Shown: piece by piece, positions 1-5,323 of the stretch
How positions within the stretch are numbered: the first letter of the stretch is position 1
Layout of the letters: the number at the start of each line of letters is the position of its first letter
DNA from: Comamonadaceae bacterium
Lineage (GTDB): Bacteria; Pseudomonadota; Gammaproteobacteria; Burkholderiales; Burkholderiaceae_C
DNA: 5,602 nt
Direction of reading: 5' to 3'
Assembly: GCA_021286965.1 (NCBI GenBank)
Contig: JAJTBK010000324.1
Coordinates: forward strand, 1-5,602
Translations under genes and position numbers: made by a program
Notes under the pieces: model-generated
What the model saw: the letters and a program-made list of their open reading frames with translations, nothing else
What the model was told of the DNA's origin: nothing
The model's database searches: none

Positions 1-605
1 AAGAAGGTGGCCGTGGCATCGCGCCCGCCCTTGGCCAGCAGGGGCACGTTTTTGTACAGCTTGCCGACGAACTCGGCCGCCTGTGCATCGCTGCCGCCGT
101 TCTCGCGCACGCTGCCCCAGGCGGCCAGGTAGGCGTAGCGGCCATTGCCGCCGGTCTTGGGGTTGACGACGACGACCTTCACGTCCGGGCGCACCAGGTC
201 GCTCCAGTCTTTGATGTTTTTCGGGTTGCCATGGCGCACCAGGAACAGCATGGTCGAGGTGGTGGGCGCGGCGTTGTGCGGAAACTTCTTCGCCCAGTCC
301 TTGGCGACGACGCCGTTGTCGGCCAGGAACTGCACGTCGGTGGTGGTGTTGAACGTCACCACGTCGGCCGCCAGGCCGTCGTTGACGGCGCGCGCCTGGG
401 CGCTGGAGCCGGCGTGCGACTGGTCCACCTTCACCTCCACACCCTTGGTCTTTTTGTAATGGGCGACGAAGGCGGCGTTGTAGTCCTTGTAGAACTCCCG
501 CGCCACGTCGTACGAAACGTTGAGCAGCTGGTTCTGCGCAAAAGCCGTACCGCCCAGGGTAAGGGCCAGGGCTGCGGCCAGGGACTTGAGGGTGGATGCG
601 TTCAT
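1..605 (-). CDS. sbp: Sulfate-binding periplasmic protein Sbp (ABC transporter), C-terminus beyond window
   Basis: This is the substrate-binding component of a sulfate (possibly thiosulfate) ABC importer; it acts in the periplasm and delivers the anion to a CysTWA-type permease/ATPase. The ATG at 605-603 opens a 201-residue reading frame that runs off the left edge; family members are about 330-340 residues, so the last 40% is missing. Residues 1-23 form a Sec signal peptide: Lys7, a hydrophobic Ala/Leu core, then AFA before Gln24. The mature protein begins with the family pattern LLNVSYD (27-33). The oxyanion-loop motif DQSHAGS is at 61-67, and the second family signature NPKTGGNGR is at 148-156, followed by YLAAWG. 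E. coli Sbp, as I recall it, has equivalent motifs in the same order. A GGAAGG ribosome site (622-617) lies 11 bases upstream. CysP is the main alternative; the sequence resembles Sbp more closely. Confidence 0.93.
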   Translation of the reverse strand, partial: MNASTLKSLAAALALTLGGTAFAQNQLLNVSYDVAREFYKDYNAAFVAHYKKTKGVEVKVDQSHAGSSAQARAVNDGLAADVVTFNTTTDVQFLADNGVVAKDWAKKFPHNAAPTTSTMLFLVRHGNPKNIKDWSDLVRPDVKVVVVNPKTGGNGRYAYLAAWGSVRENGGSDAQAAEFVGKLYKNVPLLAKGGRDATATF

Positions 606-707
606 GTTCGGCGTCGCCTTCCAAAGCTGAGGTAAGCAGCGATTGTCCGAACCTTCACATCCAACTCAAACGAATATATTTTTGTTTGTTAATCAGGATG
701 GGGCATA
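606..707 (-). promoter_or_regulatory. Upstream region of sbp with A/T-rich dyad and possible -10
   Basis: The 102 bases between the HDOD stop and the sbp start include an A/T-rich island (about 661-695) that stands out from the surrounding GC-rich DNA. Read on the minus strand, a TATATT hexamer (678-673) could be a -10 box, but the hexamer 17 bases upstream (CCATCC) is a poor -35. A dyad, CAAAC (667-671) and GTTTG (684-688), flanks the -10. A weak -35 plus a dyad suits a promoter that needs an activator. CysB-type LysR regulators activate sulfate-uptake genes in other proteobacteria, so CysB is the natural guess, but I cannot recognise a specific CysB site. Confidence 0.4.
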
Positions 708-1568
708 TCAAACCGCTTCCAGCTGCGGGTGCAACTGGTCGATCCAGTGGTCGAGCTCAGCCGCCGACACCTGCAGCAGCTGCAAGCAGGCGCTGCCGTG
801 CTGCTGCCACTCGCGCGCCGGCGCCAGGCCCTCATGCTGGGCGACAAGAAAATCGGCCAGTGCGCCCAACGCCACCAGCTGGCGCACGGTGGGGGCAAAG
901 CGCGCATCTGCCAGGCAGGCAAAGTCGTGGTGCAGCCAGATGGCCTGCGCCACGTCGCCCGGCAGGTGCCAGGTGCGCGCAACGATGGCGCCGACCACGG
1001 CATGGTCGGTGCGGTGGTTGGCGTTTTCCGTCTGGGTAAAAGTGCGGTCCTTGCGCGCCAGCGCCTCCGTCACCGTACTGGCGTACCCGCGCACGGCCTG
1101 CACCAGCACCGGAAAACCAATGTGGCAAAACAGCCCGAAGCTGTAGCCCAGCCCGGGGGCAAAGCCATACAGCTGGCTGCCAATGTGCTCGCAGGCGAGG
1201 GCGCGGCGCTGCGAGTCTTGCCAAAAATGCTCCAGCAGCGGCGACGACACCTGCAGCGCATGGCGCGTGATAAAGCCCGTGAGCAGCTGCACCGCCGGCC
1301 CAAAGCCGAGCACCGTCAGCGCCAGGCCGACGCTTTGCACCGGCTGCGCCAGGCCAAACCAGGGGCTGTTCGCCTGGCGCATGACGGCAGCGGCCAAGGC
1401 CACGTCCGACCCGACCAGTTGGTCGAGCGCGCCCATGTCGTGCGTGCCGCTGGCCGCGATGTGCTGCAGGCGCAGCAGCGCCTCAGGGCAAGGAGGAATG
1501 ACGATGGCGCGCACGGCGGGCAAGGTGCGTGCCTGGGCGATGTGCTGGTCGATGGGGTGCTGTGTCAC
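708..1568 (-). CDS. HDOD-domain protein
   Basis: A 286-residue cytoplasmic protein made almost entirely of an HDOD domain, a degenerate relative of HD phosphohydrolases found in bacterial signalling proteins. With the GTG start at 1568-1566, the hallmark stretch [18 protein letters not shown] spans residues 55-72, followed by the helix with [11 protein letters not shown] (86-96). Where a true HD enzyme has His-Asp, this protein has His149-Ile150 (FCHIG), so metal-dependent hydrolysis is unlikely and a binding or scaffolding role is more plausible; the biological role is unknown. A late HH pair (213-214) follows [10 protein letters not shown]. No GGDEF, EAL or kinase domain is attached. The frame stays open 16 codons further upstream to a TTG at 1616, directly after the LysR stop, giving a 302-residue version. 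I prefer GTG because the extra N-terminus is compositionally unlike the domain and contains a promoter-like sequence. Neither start has a good ribosome site. Confidence 0.85.
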   Translation of the reverse strand: MTQHPIDQHIAQARTLPAVRAIVIPPCPEALLRLQHIAASGTHDMGALDQLVGSDVALAAAVMRQANSPWFGLAQPVQSVGLALTVLGFGPAVQLLTGFITRHALQVSSPLLEHFWQDSQRRALACEHIGSQLYGFAPGLGYSFGLFCHIGFPVLVQAVRGYASTVTEALARKDRTFTQTENANHRTDHAVVGAIVARTWHLPGDVAQAIWLHHDFACLADARFAPTVRQLVALGALADFLVAQHEGLAPAREWQQHGSACLQLLQVSAAELDHWIDQLHPQLEAV

Positions 1569-1587
1569 GGCGGGCTGGGTGTGTCTT

Positions 1588-1616
1588 TTTGTAGCGAAAG
1601 TCGATTGTCGCCGCAA
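1588..1616 (-). promoter_or_regulatory. Possible sigma-70 promoter for the HDOD gene
   Basis: Reading the minus strand just after the LysR stop codon, TTGCGG (1616-1611) and TACAAA (1593-1588) are separated by exactly 17 bases. They match the -35 consensus at 3 of 6 positions and the -10 at 4 of 6. Transcription would start near 1581, about 12 bases before the preferred GTG start. The match is weak, and the HDOD gene could equally be co-transcribed with the LysR gene. Confidence 0.25.
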
Positions 1617-2543
1617 TCACGCCCGCTGGCGCCGCCCCTGCCAATGGTTGCAGCCGGGCATGGTCTCGCCCAGAAAGTCGAGGAAATGCCGCACTGCCGG
1701 CGCCAGCCCCCGGCGCGAAGGAAATACCGCGTGCACGATGCCCCCGGGGGGCGCCCAATCCGGCAGCAGCTGCTCCAGGGCGCCGCTGTGGATTTCCTCA
1801 TGGCACATGTAATCGGGCAGCCAGCACCAGCCCGTGCCGGCCAGGGCGGCAAATTTGAGCGTCAGCAGGTCGTCGGCCACGTAGCGCGGGTTGCAGTGCA
1901 CGGTGTGCACCTGGCCCTGGGCGTTGCGCAGCAGGCAGCTGGCGCGCCCATCGACGGCGGCCATGGCGATGCAATCCATGCGTGCCAGCGCGGCCAGCGT
2001 CTGCGGGCGCTCCTGGCGTGCGAGCAGCGCCGGGCTGGCGACCAGCACCTGGTGCGCACTATCGAGGCGCTTGACGACCATGCTGGCGCTGTCTTCGAGC
2101 GTGGCGCGCACGCGCAGGGCGACGTCGATGCCCTCTTCCACCAGGTTCACGGCGCGGTTGCTGACCTGCATTTCCAGGCGCACCTCGGGGTAGCGCGCCA
2201 AAAAGTCCGGGATCAGCTCGCCCAGCACGGTTTGCGCCAGCGTCACCGGGCAACTCACGCGCACCGTGCCGCGTGGCGCCTCCTGCACCTGCGCCACCAG
2301 CTCGTCTGCTGCCTGCGCCGATTCGCGCATCGCCTGGCAATGGCGCAAATACGCCTCGCCCACCTCGGTCAGCGCCAGGCTGCGCGTGGTGCGCTGCAAC
2401 AGGCGCAGGCCCAGGCGCGCCTCCAGCTCGGCCACGCGGCGCGAGAGGCGCGATTTTGGAATGCCCAAGGCCCGCCCGGCAGCGGCAAAGCCGCCGCGCT
2501 CGGCCACCTCGGCGAAGAACAGCATGTCGTTGAAGTCTTGCAT
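1617..2543 (-). CDS. LysR-family transcriptional regulator, divergent from azoR
   Basis: A 308-residue LysR-type regulator of standard length. The N-terminal winged helix-turn-helix spans about residues 4-63: [19 protein letters not shown] (9-27) leads into the recognition helix [17 protein letters not shown] (29-45), then [15 protein letters not shown] (48-62). A linker helix follows, and the effector-binding domain starts near residue 90 ([13 protein letters not shown]). The overall look is that of the CrgA/DmlR-like group common in Burkholderiales. The ATG at 2543-2541 is the natural start because the HTH begins at once, although no clear Shine-Dalgarno sequence precedes it. The gene is transcribed away from azoR, across 120 bases containing a palindrome (2553-2574), the usual arrangement for a LysR protein that controls itself and its neighbour. 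By analogy the inducer may be a quinone, aromatic electrophile or similar, but the sequence does not show this. The TGA stop (1619-1617) is in the same frame as the HDOD gene that follows. Confidence 0.95.
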   Translation of the reverse strand: MQDFNDMLFFAEVAERGGFAAAGRALGIPKSRLSRRVAELEARLGLRLLQRTTRSLALTEVGEAYLRHCQAMRESAQAADELVAQVQEAPRGTVRVSCPVTLAQTVLGELIPDFLARYPEVRLEMQVSNRAVNLVEEGIDVALRVRATLEDSASMVVKRLDSAHQVLVASPALLARQERPQTLAALARMDCIAMAAVDGRASCLLRNAQGQVHTVHCNPRYVADDLLTLKFAALAGTGWCWLPDYMCHEEIHSGALEQLLPDWAPPGGIVHAVFPSRRGLAPAVRHFLDFLGETMPGCNHWQGRRQRA

Positions 2544-2552
2544 GGTGGGGAT

Positions 2553-2574
2553 ATTGTTCTACAGATGGAACAAT
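2553..2574. promoter_or_regulatory. Palindromic operator, probable LysR-protein binding site
   Basis: ATTGTTC (2553-2559) and GAACAAT (2568-2574) form a perfect 7-bp inverted repeat separated by 8 bases, centred in the divergent region nearer the LysR gene. It overlaps the predicted -10 and transcription start of that gene and lies about 20 bases upstream of the candidate azoR -35. Negative autoregulation with activation or de-repression of azoR would fit. The spacing is not the textbook T-N11-A form, so the assignment to this particular regulator rests on position. Confidence 0.6.
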
Positions 2575-2600
2575 CTATCGCAGCACTGGTGGCTTATCAA
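2572..2600 (-). promoter_or_regulatory. Candidate promoter of the LysR gene
   Basis: On the minus strand, TTGATA (2600-2595, 5 of 6 to the -35 consensus) and TAGATT (2577-2572, 4 of 6 to the -10) are spaced by 17 bases. Transcription would begin around 2565, inside the palindrome, giving a leader of about 22 bases before the ATG at 2543. Confidence 0.5.
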
Positions 2601-2622
2601 TGTTTTTGCTTCAATGGACAAT
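2594..2622 (+). promoter_or_regulatory. Candidate promoter of azoR
   Basis: TTATCA (2594-2599) and GACAAT (2617-2622) are 17 bases apart, each matching consensus at 4 of 6 positions. The start would fall near 2629, about 35 bases before the azoR ATG. Its -35 occupies the same bases as the -35 of the opposing LysR promoter, so the two would compete for polymerase. The match is modest and could reflect an activator-dependent promoter. Confidence 0.35.
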
Positions 2623-2652
2623 CGCTGCACTGCAACAAAAACCACTTTCTTC

Positions 2653-2657
2653 AGGAG
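2653..2657 (+). promoter_or_regulatory. Ribosome binding site of azoR
   Basis: AGGAG sits 6 bases before the ATG at 2664. It is the strongest Shine-Dalgarno match in the window and fixes the azoR start, even though the same frame stays open far upstream. Confidence 0.85.
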
Positions 2658-2663
2658 CCCCTC

Positions 2664-3305
2664 ATGCAACTGCTGCACATTGATTCGGCCATCACCGGCA
2701 CCCAGTCCATTTCCCGCCAGCTGACGGCGCAGATCGCCGCCGCCTGGCAAGCGCACCACCCCGGCACCGAGGTGCAGCACCTGGACCTGGTGCAAGACAC
2801 CCCGGCCCACTTCACCATGGATGCCATGGCCCCACGCACTGGCCAGACCGAGGGCCTGAGCGCTGCGCAGCAGCAGGAGAACGCCGTTTCCGAACGCCTG
2901 GTGCAGCAGTTCCTGGCGGCCGACGTGATCGTTATCGGTGCGCCGCTGTACAACTTCAGCATTCCGAGCCAGCTCAAGGCCTGGATCGACCGCATCGCCC
3001 AGCCCGGGCGCACCTTCCGCTACACCGCCAACGGCCCTGAGGGCCTGGCCAAGGGCAAGACGGTGATCGTGGCCTCCAGCCGGGGTGGTTTCTATTCCAC
3101 CAGCGAAGCCGGCCGTGCCATGGAGCACCAGGAAAGCTATCTGCAGACCGTGATGGGCTTTTTCGGCATCACCGACGTGCGCTTCGTGCGCGCCGAAGGC
3201 GTGGCCATGGACAAGGACAAGGCCCTGGCTGCCGCCAGCCAGGCCCTGGCCAGCGTGCTGCATGGCCCGGCAGCGAACCAGGCGCGCGTCAGCGCCGCTG
3301 CCTGA
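2664..3305 (+). CDS. azoR: FMN-dependent NADH-azoreductase / quinone reductase
   Basis: A 213-residue cytoplasmic flavodoxin-fold enzyme of the AzoR family. It uses FMN and NAD(P)H for two-electron reduction of quinones and, in vitro, azo dyes; the physiological role is usually taken to be protection from quinone or electrophile stress. The N-terminal phosphate-binding loop region follows HIDSAITG (5-12), with SISR at 15-18. The FMN-contact motif PLYNF falls at 94-98 and SRGG at 139-142, the same residue numbers I recall for PMYNF and SRGG in E. coli AzoR (201 residues). The helix after PLYNF ([11 protein letters not shown]) and the following [12 protein letters not shown] are also typical. 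The extra length is mainly an Ala-rich C-terminal tail. The start is set by a strong AGGAG site. Divergence from a LysR gene across a palindrome suggests control by that regulator. Two stem-loops follow the gene. Confidence 0.95.
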   Translation: MQLLHIDSAITGTQSISRQLTAQIAAAWQAHHPGTEVQHLDLVQDTPAHFTMDAMAPRTGQTEGLSAAQQQENAVSERLVQQFLAADVIVIGAPLYNFSIPSQLKAWIDRIAQPGRTFRYTANGPEGLAKGKTVIVASSRGGFYSTSEAGRAMEHQESYLQTVMGFFGITDVRFVRAEGVAMDKDKALAAASQALASVLHGPAANQARVSAAA

Positions 3306-3343
3306 GCCGTGCAGGCTGCGGTGCACAGCGGTTAAGCTCGCAC

Positions 3344-3371
3344 CCTGGCGGCCCGACCCCGGACCGCCAGG
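3344..3371 (+). other. GC-rich stem-loop downstream of azoR
   Basis: CCTGGCGG (3344-3351) pairs perfectly with CCGCCAGG (3364-3371). Beyond one mismatch, CCG (3353-3355) can pair with CGG (3360-3362) around a 4-base loop. There is no T-run directly after it, so alone it is not a canonical intrinsic terminator. It may stabilise the azoR transcript end or work together with the next stem-loop. Confidence 0.5.
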
Positions 3372-3372
3372 C

Positions 3373-3391
3373 AGGCCCTACCCGGGCCTTT
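3373..3391 (+). terminator. Possible intrinsic terminator after azoR
   Basis: AGGCCC (3373-3378) pairs with GGGCCT (3384-3389) around a 5-base loop, and three T residues (3389-3391) run out of the stem. The short T-tract makes it weak. It follows the stem-loop at 3344-3371 by one base and lies between the azoR stop (3305) and the next gene (3447). The remainder of 3306-3446 holds an isolated TTGACG (3390-3395) that resembles a -35 but has no convincing -10. Confidence 0.45.
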
Positions 3392-3446
3392 GACGCGATC
3401 TGCAGCGCCCCACCCCTGGCGCCCGCCTTCTGAGAAAACACCGCAC

Positions 3447-4631
3447 ATGACACACTGGACCCTGGCCGCACGCGCGGCAAAAATGAACCCCTCGGTGATC
3501 CGCGAGATCCTCAAGGTCACCGAGAAGCCCGGCATCATCAGCCTGGCTGGCGGCCTGCCCTCGCCCAAGACCTTCCCGGTCGATGCCTTTGCCAGCGCCT
3601 GCGCAGCAGTGCTGACGCACGACGGCGCAGCCGCCCTGCAGTACGCCGCCAGCGAGGGCTACGCCCCCTTGCGCGCAGCCATTGCCGCGCACCTGCCCTG
3701 GGACGTGGATCCGGCCCAGGTGCTCATCACCACCGGCTCGCAGCAGGGCCTGGACCTGGTGGCCAAGGTACTGATCGACGAAGGCAGCCGCGTGCTGGTC
3801 GAAACCCCCACCTACCTCGGTGCGCTGCAGGCCTTCACGCCCATGCAGCCGCAGGTCGTGGGCGTGGCCAGCGACGACGAGGGTGTAGACATCGACGACC
3901 TGACCGCCCAGGCCGGCAGCGGCGCCAGCAAGGCGCGCTTTCTGTACGTGCTGCCCAACTTCCAGAATCCCACCGGCCGCACCATGAGTGAAGCGCGCCG
4001 CGCCGCCCTGTCGGCCAAGGCGGCCGAACTGGGCATTCCGCTGATCGAAGACAACCCCTACGGCGACCTGTGGTTCGACAGCCCGCCAGCGGCGCCCCTG
4101 ACGGCGCGCAACCCCGAGGGCTGCATCTACCTGGGCAGCTTCTCCAAGGTGCTGGCGCCGGGCCTGCGCCTGGGCTACATCGTTGCGCCCCAGGCCGTGT
4201 ACCCGAAACTGCTGCAGGCCAAGCAGGCGGCCGACCTGCACACCCCCGGCTTCAACCAGCGCATGGTGGCCGAGGTGCTCCAGGGCGACTTCCTCGCGCG
4301 CCACGTGCCCACCATCCGCGCGCTGTACAAGCAGCAGCGCGATGCCATGCTCGTCGCCCTGGAGCGCGAAATGGCCGGCCTGGGCGTGCACTGGAACAGC
4401 CCGCAGGGCGGCATGTTTTTGTGGCTGCGCCTGCCCGAGGGGCTGGACGCCACAGCCCTGCTGGCCGAGGCCGTGCAGCGCAACGTGGCCTACGTGCCCG
4501 GCGCCGCCTTCTACGCCGAGCACGCCGACCCGCGCACGCTGCGCCTGTCCTTCGTCACGGCCAGCAGTGAGCAGATCAACACCGGCATTGCCGCGCTTGC
4601 CGCCACGGTGCGCGCCGCACGGGGCGGCTAG
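3447..4631 (+). CDS. PLP-dependent aminotransferase, LysN/ARO8-like
   Basis: A 394-residue fold-type I (class I/II) aminotransferase that transfers amino groups between an amino acid and a 2-oxo acid in the cytoplasm. The N-terminal pattern KMNPSVIREILKVTEKPGIISLAGGLP (12-38) followed by LQYAASEGYAPLRAAI matches the group containing Thermus LysN (2-aminoadipate aminotransferase) and ARO8/MocR-type domains. Key residues are visible: Asn174 in NFQNPTGR (171-178), Asp202 and Tyr205 in EDNPYGDLWF, the Schiff-base Lys234 in GSFSKVLAPGLRLGY, and the carboxylate-binding Arg366 in LRLSFVT. There is no N-terminal GntR-type DNA-binding domain, so this is a free enzyme and not a MocR regulator. The substrate cannot be read from sequence; 2-aminoadipate, aromatic or branched amino acids are all possible. 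I chose ATG 3447 over an in-frame ATG at 3390 because homology begins there and the upstream segment overlaps the stem-loops after azoR. A GAGAAA-like site (3432-3437) precedes it. The gene converges on the reductase at 4701-5255. Confidence 0.93.
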   Translation: MTHWTLAARAAKMNPSVIREILKVTEKPGIISLAGGLPSPKTFPVDAFASACAAVLTHDGAAALQYAASEGYAPLRAAIAAHLPWDVDPAQVLITTGSQQGLDLVAKVLIDEGSRVLVETPTYLGALQAFTPMQPQVVGVASDDEGVDIDDLTAQAGSGASKARFLYVLPNFQNPTGRTMSEARRAALSAKAAELGIPLIEDNPYGDLWFDSPPAAPLTARNPEGCIYLGSFSKVLAPGLRLGYIVAPQAVYPKLLQAKQAADLHTPGFNQRMVAEVLQGDFLARHVPTIRALYKQQRDAMLVALEREMAGLGVHWNSPQGGMFLWLRLPEGLDATALLAEAVQRNVAYVPGAAFYAEHADPRTLRLSFVTASSEQINTGIAALAATVRAARGG

Positions 4632-4639
4632 GCCCCGTG
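4618..4639 (+). other. Stem-loop spanning the aminotransferase stop codon
   Basis: CACGGGGC (4618-4625) pairs perfectly with GCCCCGTG (4632-4639), an 8-bp G/C-rich stem. The 6-base loop (4626-4631) contains the TAG stop codon. No T-run follows, so it is not a canonical intrinsic terminator on its own; it may still stall polymerase or protect the 3' end of the message. Confidence 0.55.
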
Positions 4640-4647
4640 AGCTGATG

Positions 4648-4676
4648 AAAAACCTGCCTAAGGCACAACAGGCAAG
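4648..4676 (-). terminator. Intrinsic terminator for the minus-strand reductase gene
   Basis: Read on the minus strand after the TAG at 4703-4701, CTTGCCT (4676-4670) pairs with AGGCAGG (4659-4653) in 7 base pairs including one G-T wobble, around a 10-base loop, and five T residues (4652-4648) follow directly. This is the best intrinsic-terminator shape in the window. It lies 25 bases past the stop codon, inside the 69-base gap between the two convergent genes. Confidence 0.6.
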
Positions 4677-4681
4677 TGTCA

Positions 4682-4704
4682 GTAGCTATCAAAATGAGAG
4701 CTAC
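4682..4704. repeat. Short inverted repeat, possible Comamonadaceae intergenic repeat
   Basis: GTAGCT (4682-4687) and AGCTAC (4699-4704) are a perfect inverted repeat. Inside, past an A/G mismatch, TC and GA can extend the stem around an AAAAT loop. The core TAGCTATCAAAA (4683-4694) resembles a short element I recall in many intergenic regions of Acidovorax, Rhodoferax and relatives, often with AGCGCT nearby, as here at 4707-4712. Only one copy is in this window, so the repeat status rests on memory. Its right arm supplies the stop codon of the reductase gene. Confidence 0.4.
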
Positions 4705-5255
4705 CGAGCGCTGCTGTGCTGGCGTACCCAGCCCTGGTAGCTGTCGAGCCAGGTTTGCACAAAGCCCCGGCTGGCAGCCCCCAGGCTGCCATCGGCGTCA
4801 AACAGCCCTTCCTTGGCCTGCAAAAAAGCCTCCGGCTGGGCCAGGGTGGGCATGTTCAGGAACACCAGCACGTTGCGCAGGTGCTGCTGCGCCATGGCGG
4901 TGCCGATGGCGCCGATGGAGACCCCGATCACGCCTGCCGGCTTGCCCGTCCAGGCGCTGTCGCCGTAGGGGCGCGAGCCCTGGTCGATGGCGTTTTTCAG
5001 CACGCCAGGAATGGAGCGGTTGTACTCGGGGGTGACGAACAGCACCCCCTGGGCCGCCTTGAGCGCCCCCTTGAAGCGCTGCACGGCGGCACAGGGCTGG
5101 CTTTCCTCGTCCTGGTTGAACAGGGGCAGGTCGTCGATGCGCAGCTGCTCAAAGGAAAAATCGGCAGCCCCCATGTGCATCAGGGCCCGGGCCAGGCGCA
5201 GATTGTGCGAATCCTGGCGCAGGCTGCCGACGATGACGGCGATACGGTAGGTCAT
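4701..5255 (-). CDS. NAD(P)H-dependent FMN/quinone reductase (ChrR/SsuE fold)
   Basis: A 184-residue cytoplasmic flavodoxin-like reductase of the NADPH-dependent FMN reductase family (PF03358 type), near the usual family length. The phosphate-binding loop GSLRQDSHN is at residues 10-18, the signature TPEYNRSIPGVLKNAID at 75-91, and the flavin loop SIGAIGTAMAQQHLR at 113-127. These match the pattern of E. coli ChrR, which holds FMN and reduces quinones and chromate, better than that of SsuE-type flavin suppliers, but the fold is shared and the substrate cannot be fixed. The ATG at 5255-5253 has an AAAGG site (5265-5261) 5 bases upstream. The gene follows metI on the same strand after 68 bases, so co-transcription is possible. 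If so, a role in supplying reduced flavin for sulfur scavenging is conceivable. It ends at a convergent junction inside a repeat-like stem-loop. Confidence 0.92.
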   Translation of the reverse strand: MTYRIAVIVGSLRQDSHNLRLARALMHMGAADFSFEQLRIDDLPLFNQDEESQPCAAVQRFKGALKAAQGVLFVTPEYNRSIPGVLKNAIDQGSRPYGDSAWTGKPAGVIGVSIGAIGTAMAQQHLRNVLVFLNMPTLAQPEAFLQAKEGLFDADGSLGAASRGFVQTWLDSYQGWVRQHSSAR

Positions 5256-5270
5256 ACAAGCCTTTCAAGC

Positions 5271-5287
5271 GGGTGGAAGAAACACCC
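5271..5287. other. Small stem-loop between metI and the FMN reductase gene
   Basis: GGGTG (5271-5275) and CACCC (5283-5287) form a 5-bp stem with a 7-base loop. It lies in the 68-base gap between the metI stop and the reductase start, close to the latter's ribosome site. There is no T-run after it, so it is not a convincing terminator. The rest of the gap shows no clear promoter. Confidence 0.3.
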
Positions 5288-5323
5288 ATCCTGCCGCAAA
5301 GGCGCCAACCTTACCAGCGCAAT

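Noticed and set aside
145..635. Plus-strand open frames opposite sbp
   Set aside because: They are antisense to a signal-peptide-bearing sulfate-binding protein with both family signatures and show no domain of their own.
729..2663. A long plus-strand open frame running upstream from azoR, opposite the HDOD and LysR genes
   Set aside because: It lies antisense to two genes with clear domain signatures, has low-complexity His/Arg/Gln-rich composition typical of GC-rich shadow frames, and azoR has its own strong ribosome site at 2653-2657.
2559..3326. A 255-codon minus-strand open frame opposite azoR
   Set aside because: The AzoR motifs on the plus strand are unmistakable; the antisense frame has no family features and would cross the LysR-azoR promoter region.
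3390..3446. A 19-residue N-terminal extension of the aminotransferase from an earlier in-frame ATG
   Set aside because: It would start inside the tail of the stem-loop at 3373-3391, is Pro-rich and unlike the family, and homology begins right at the ATG at 3447.
3378..4523. A 381-codon minus-strand open frame opposite the aminotransferase
   Set aside because: Composition is Gly/His/Gln-rich with no recognisable motif, and the opposite strand encodes an aminotransferase with all catalytic residues.
3447..4631. A MocR/PdxR-type regulator reading of the aminotransferase
   Set aside because: There is no N-terminal winged-helix DNA-binding domain; the protein begins directly with the aminotransferase domain.
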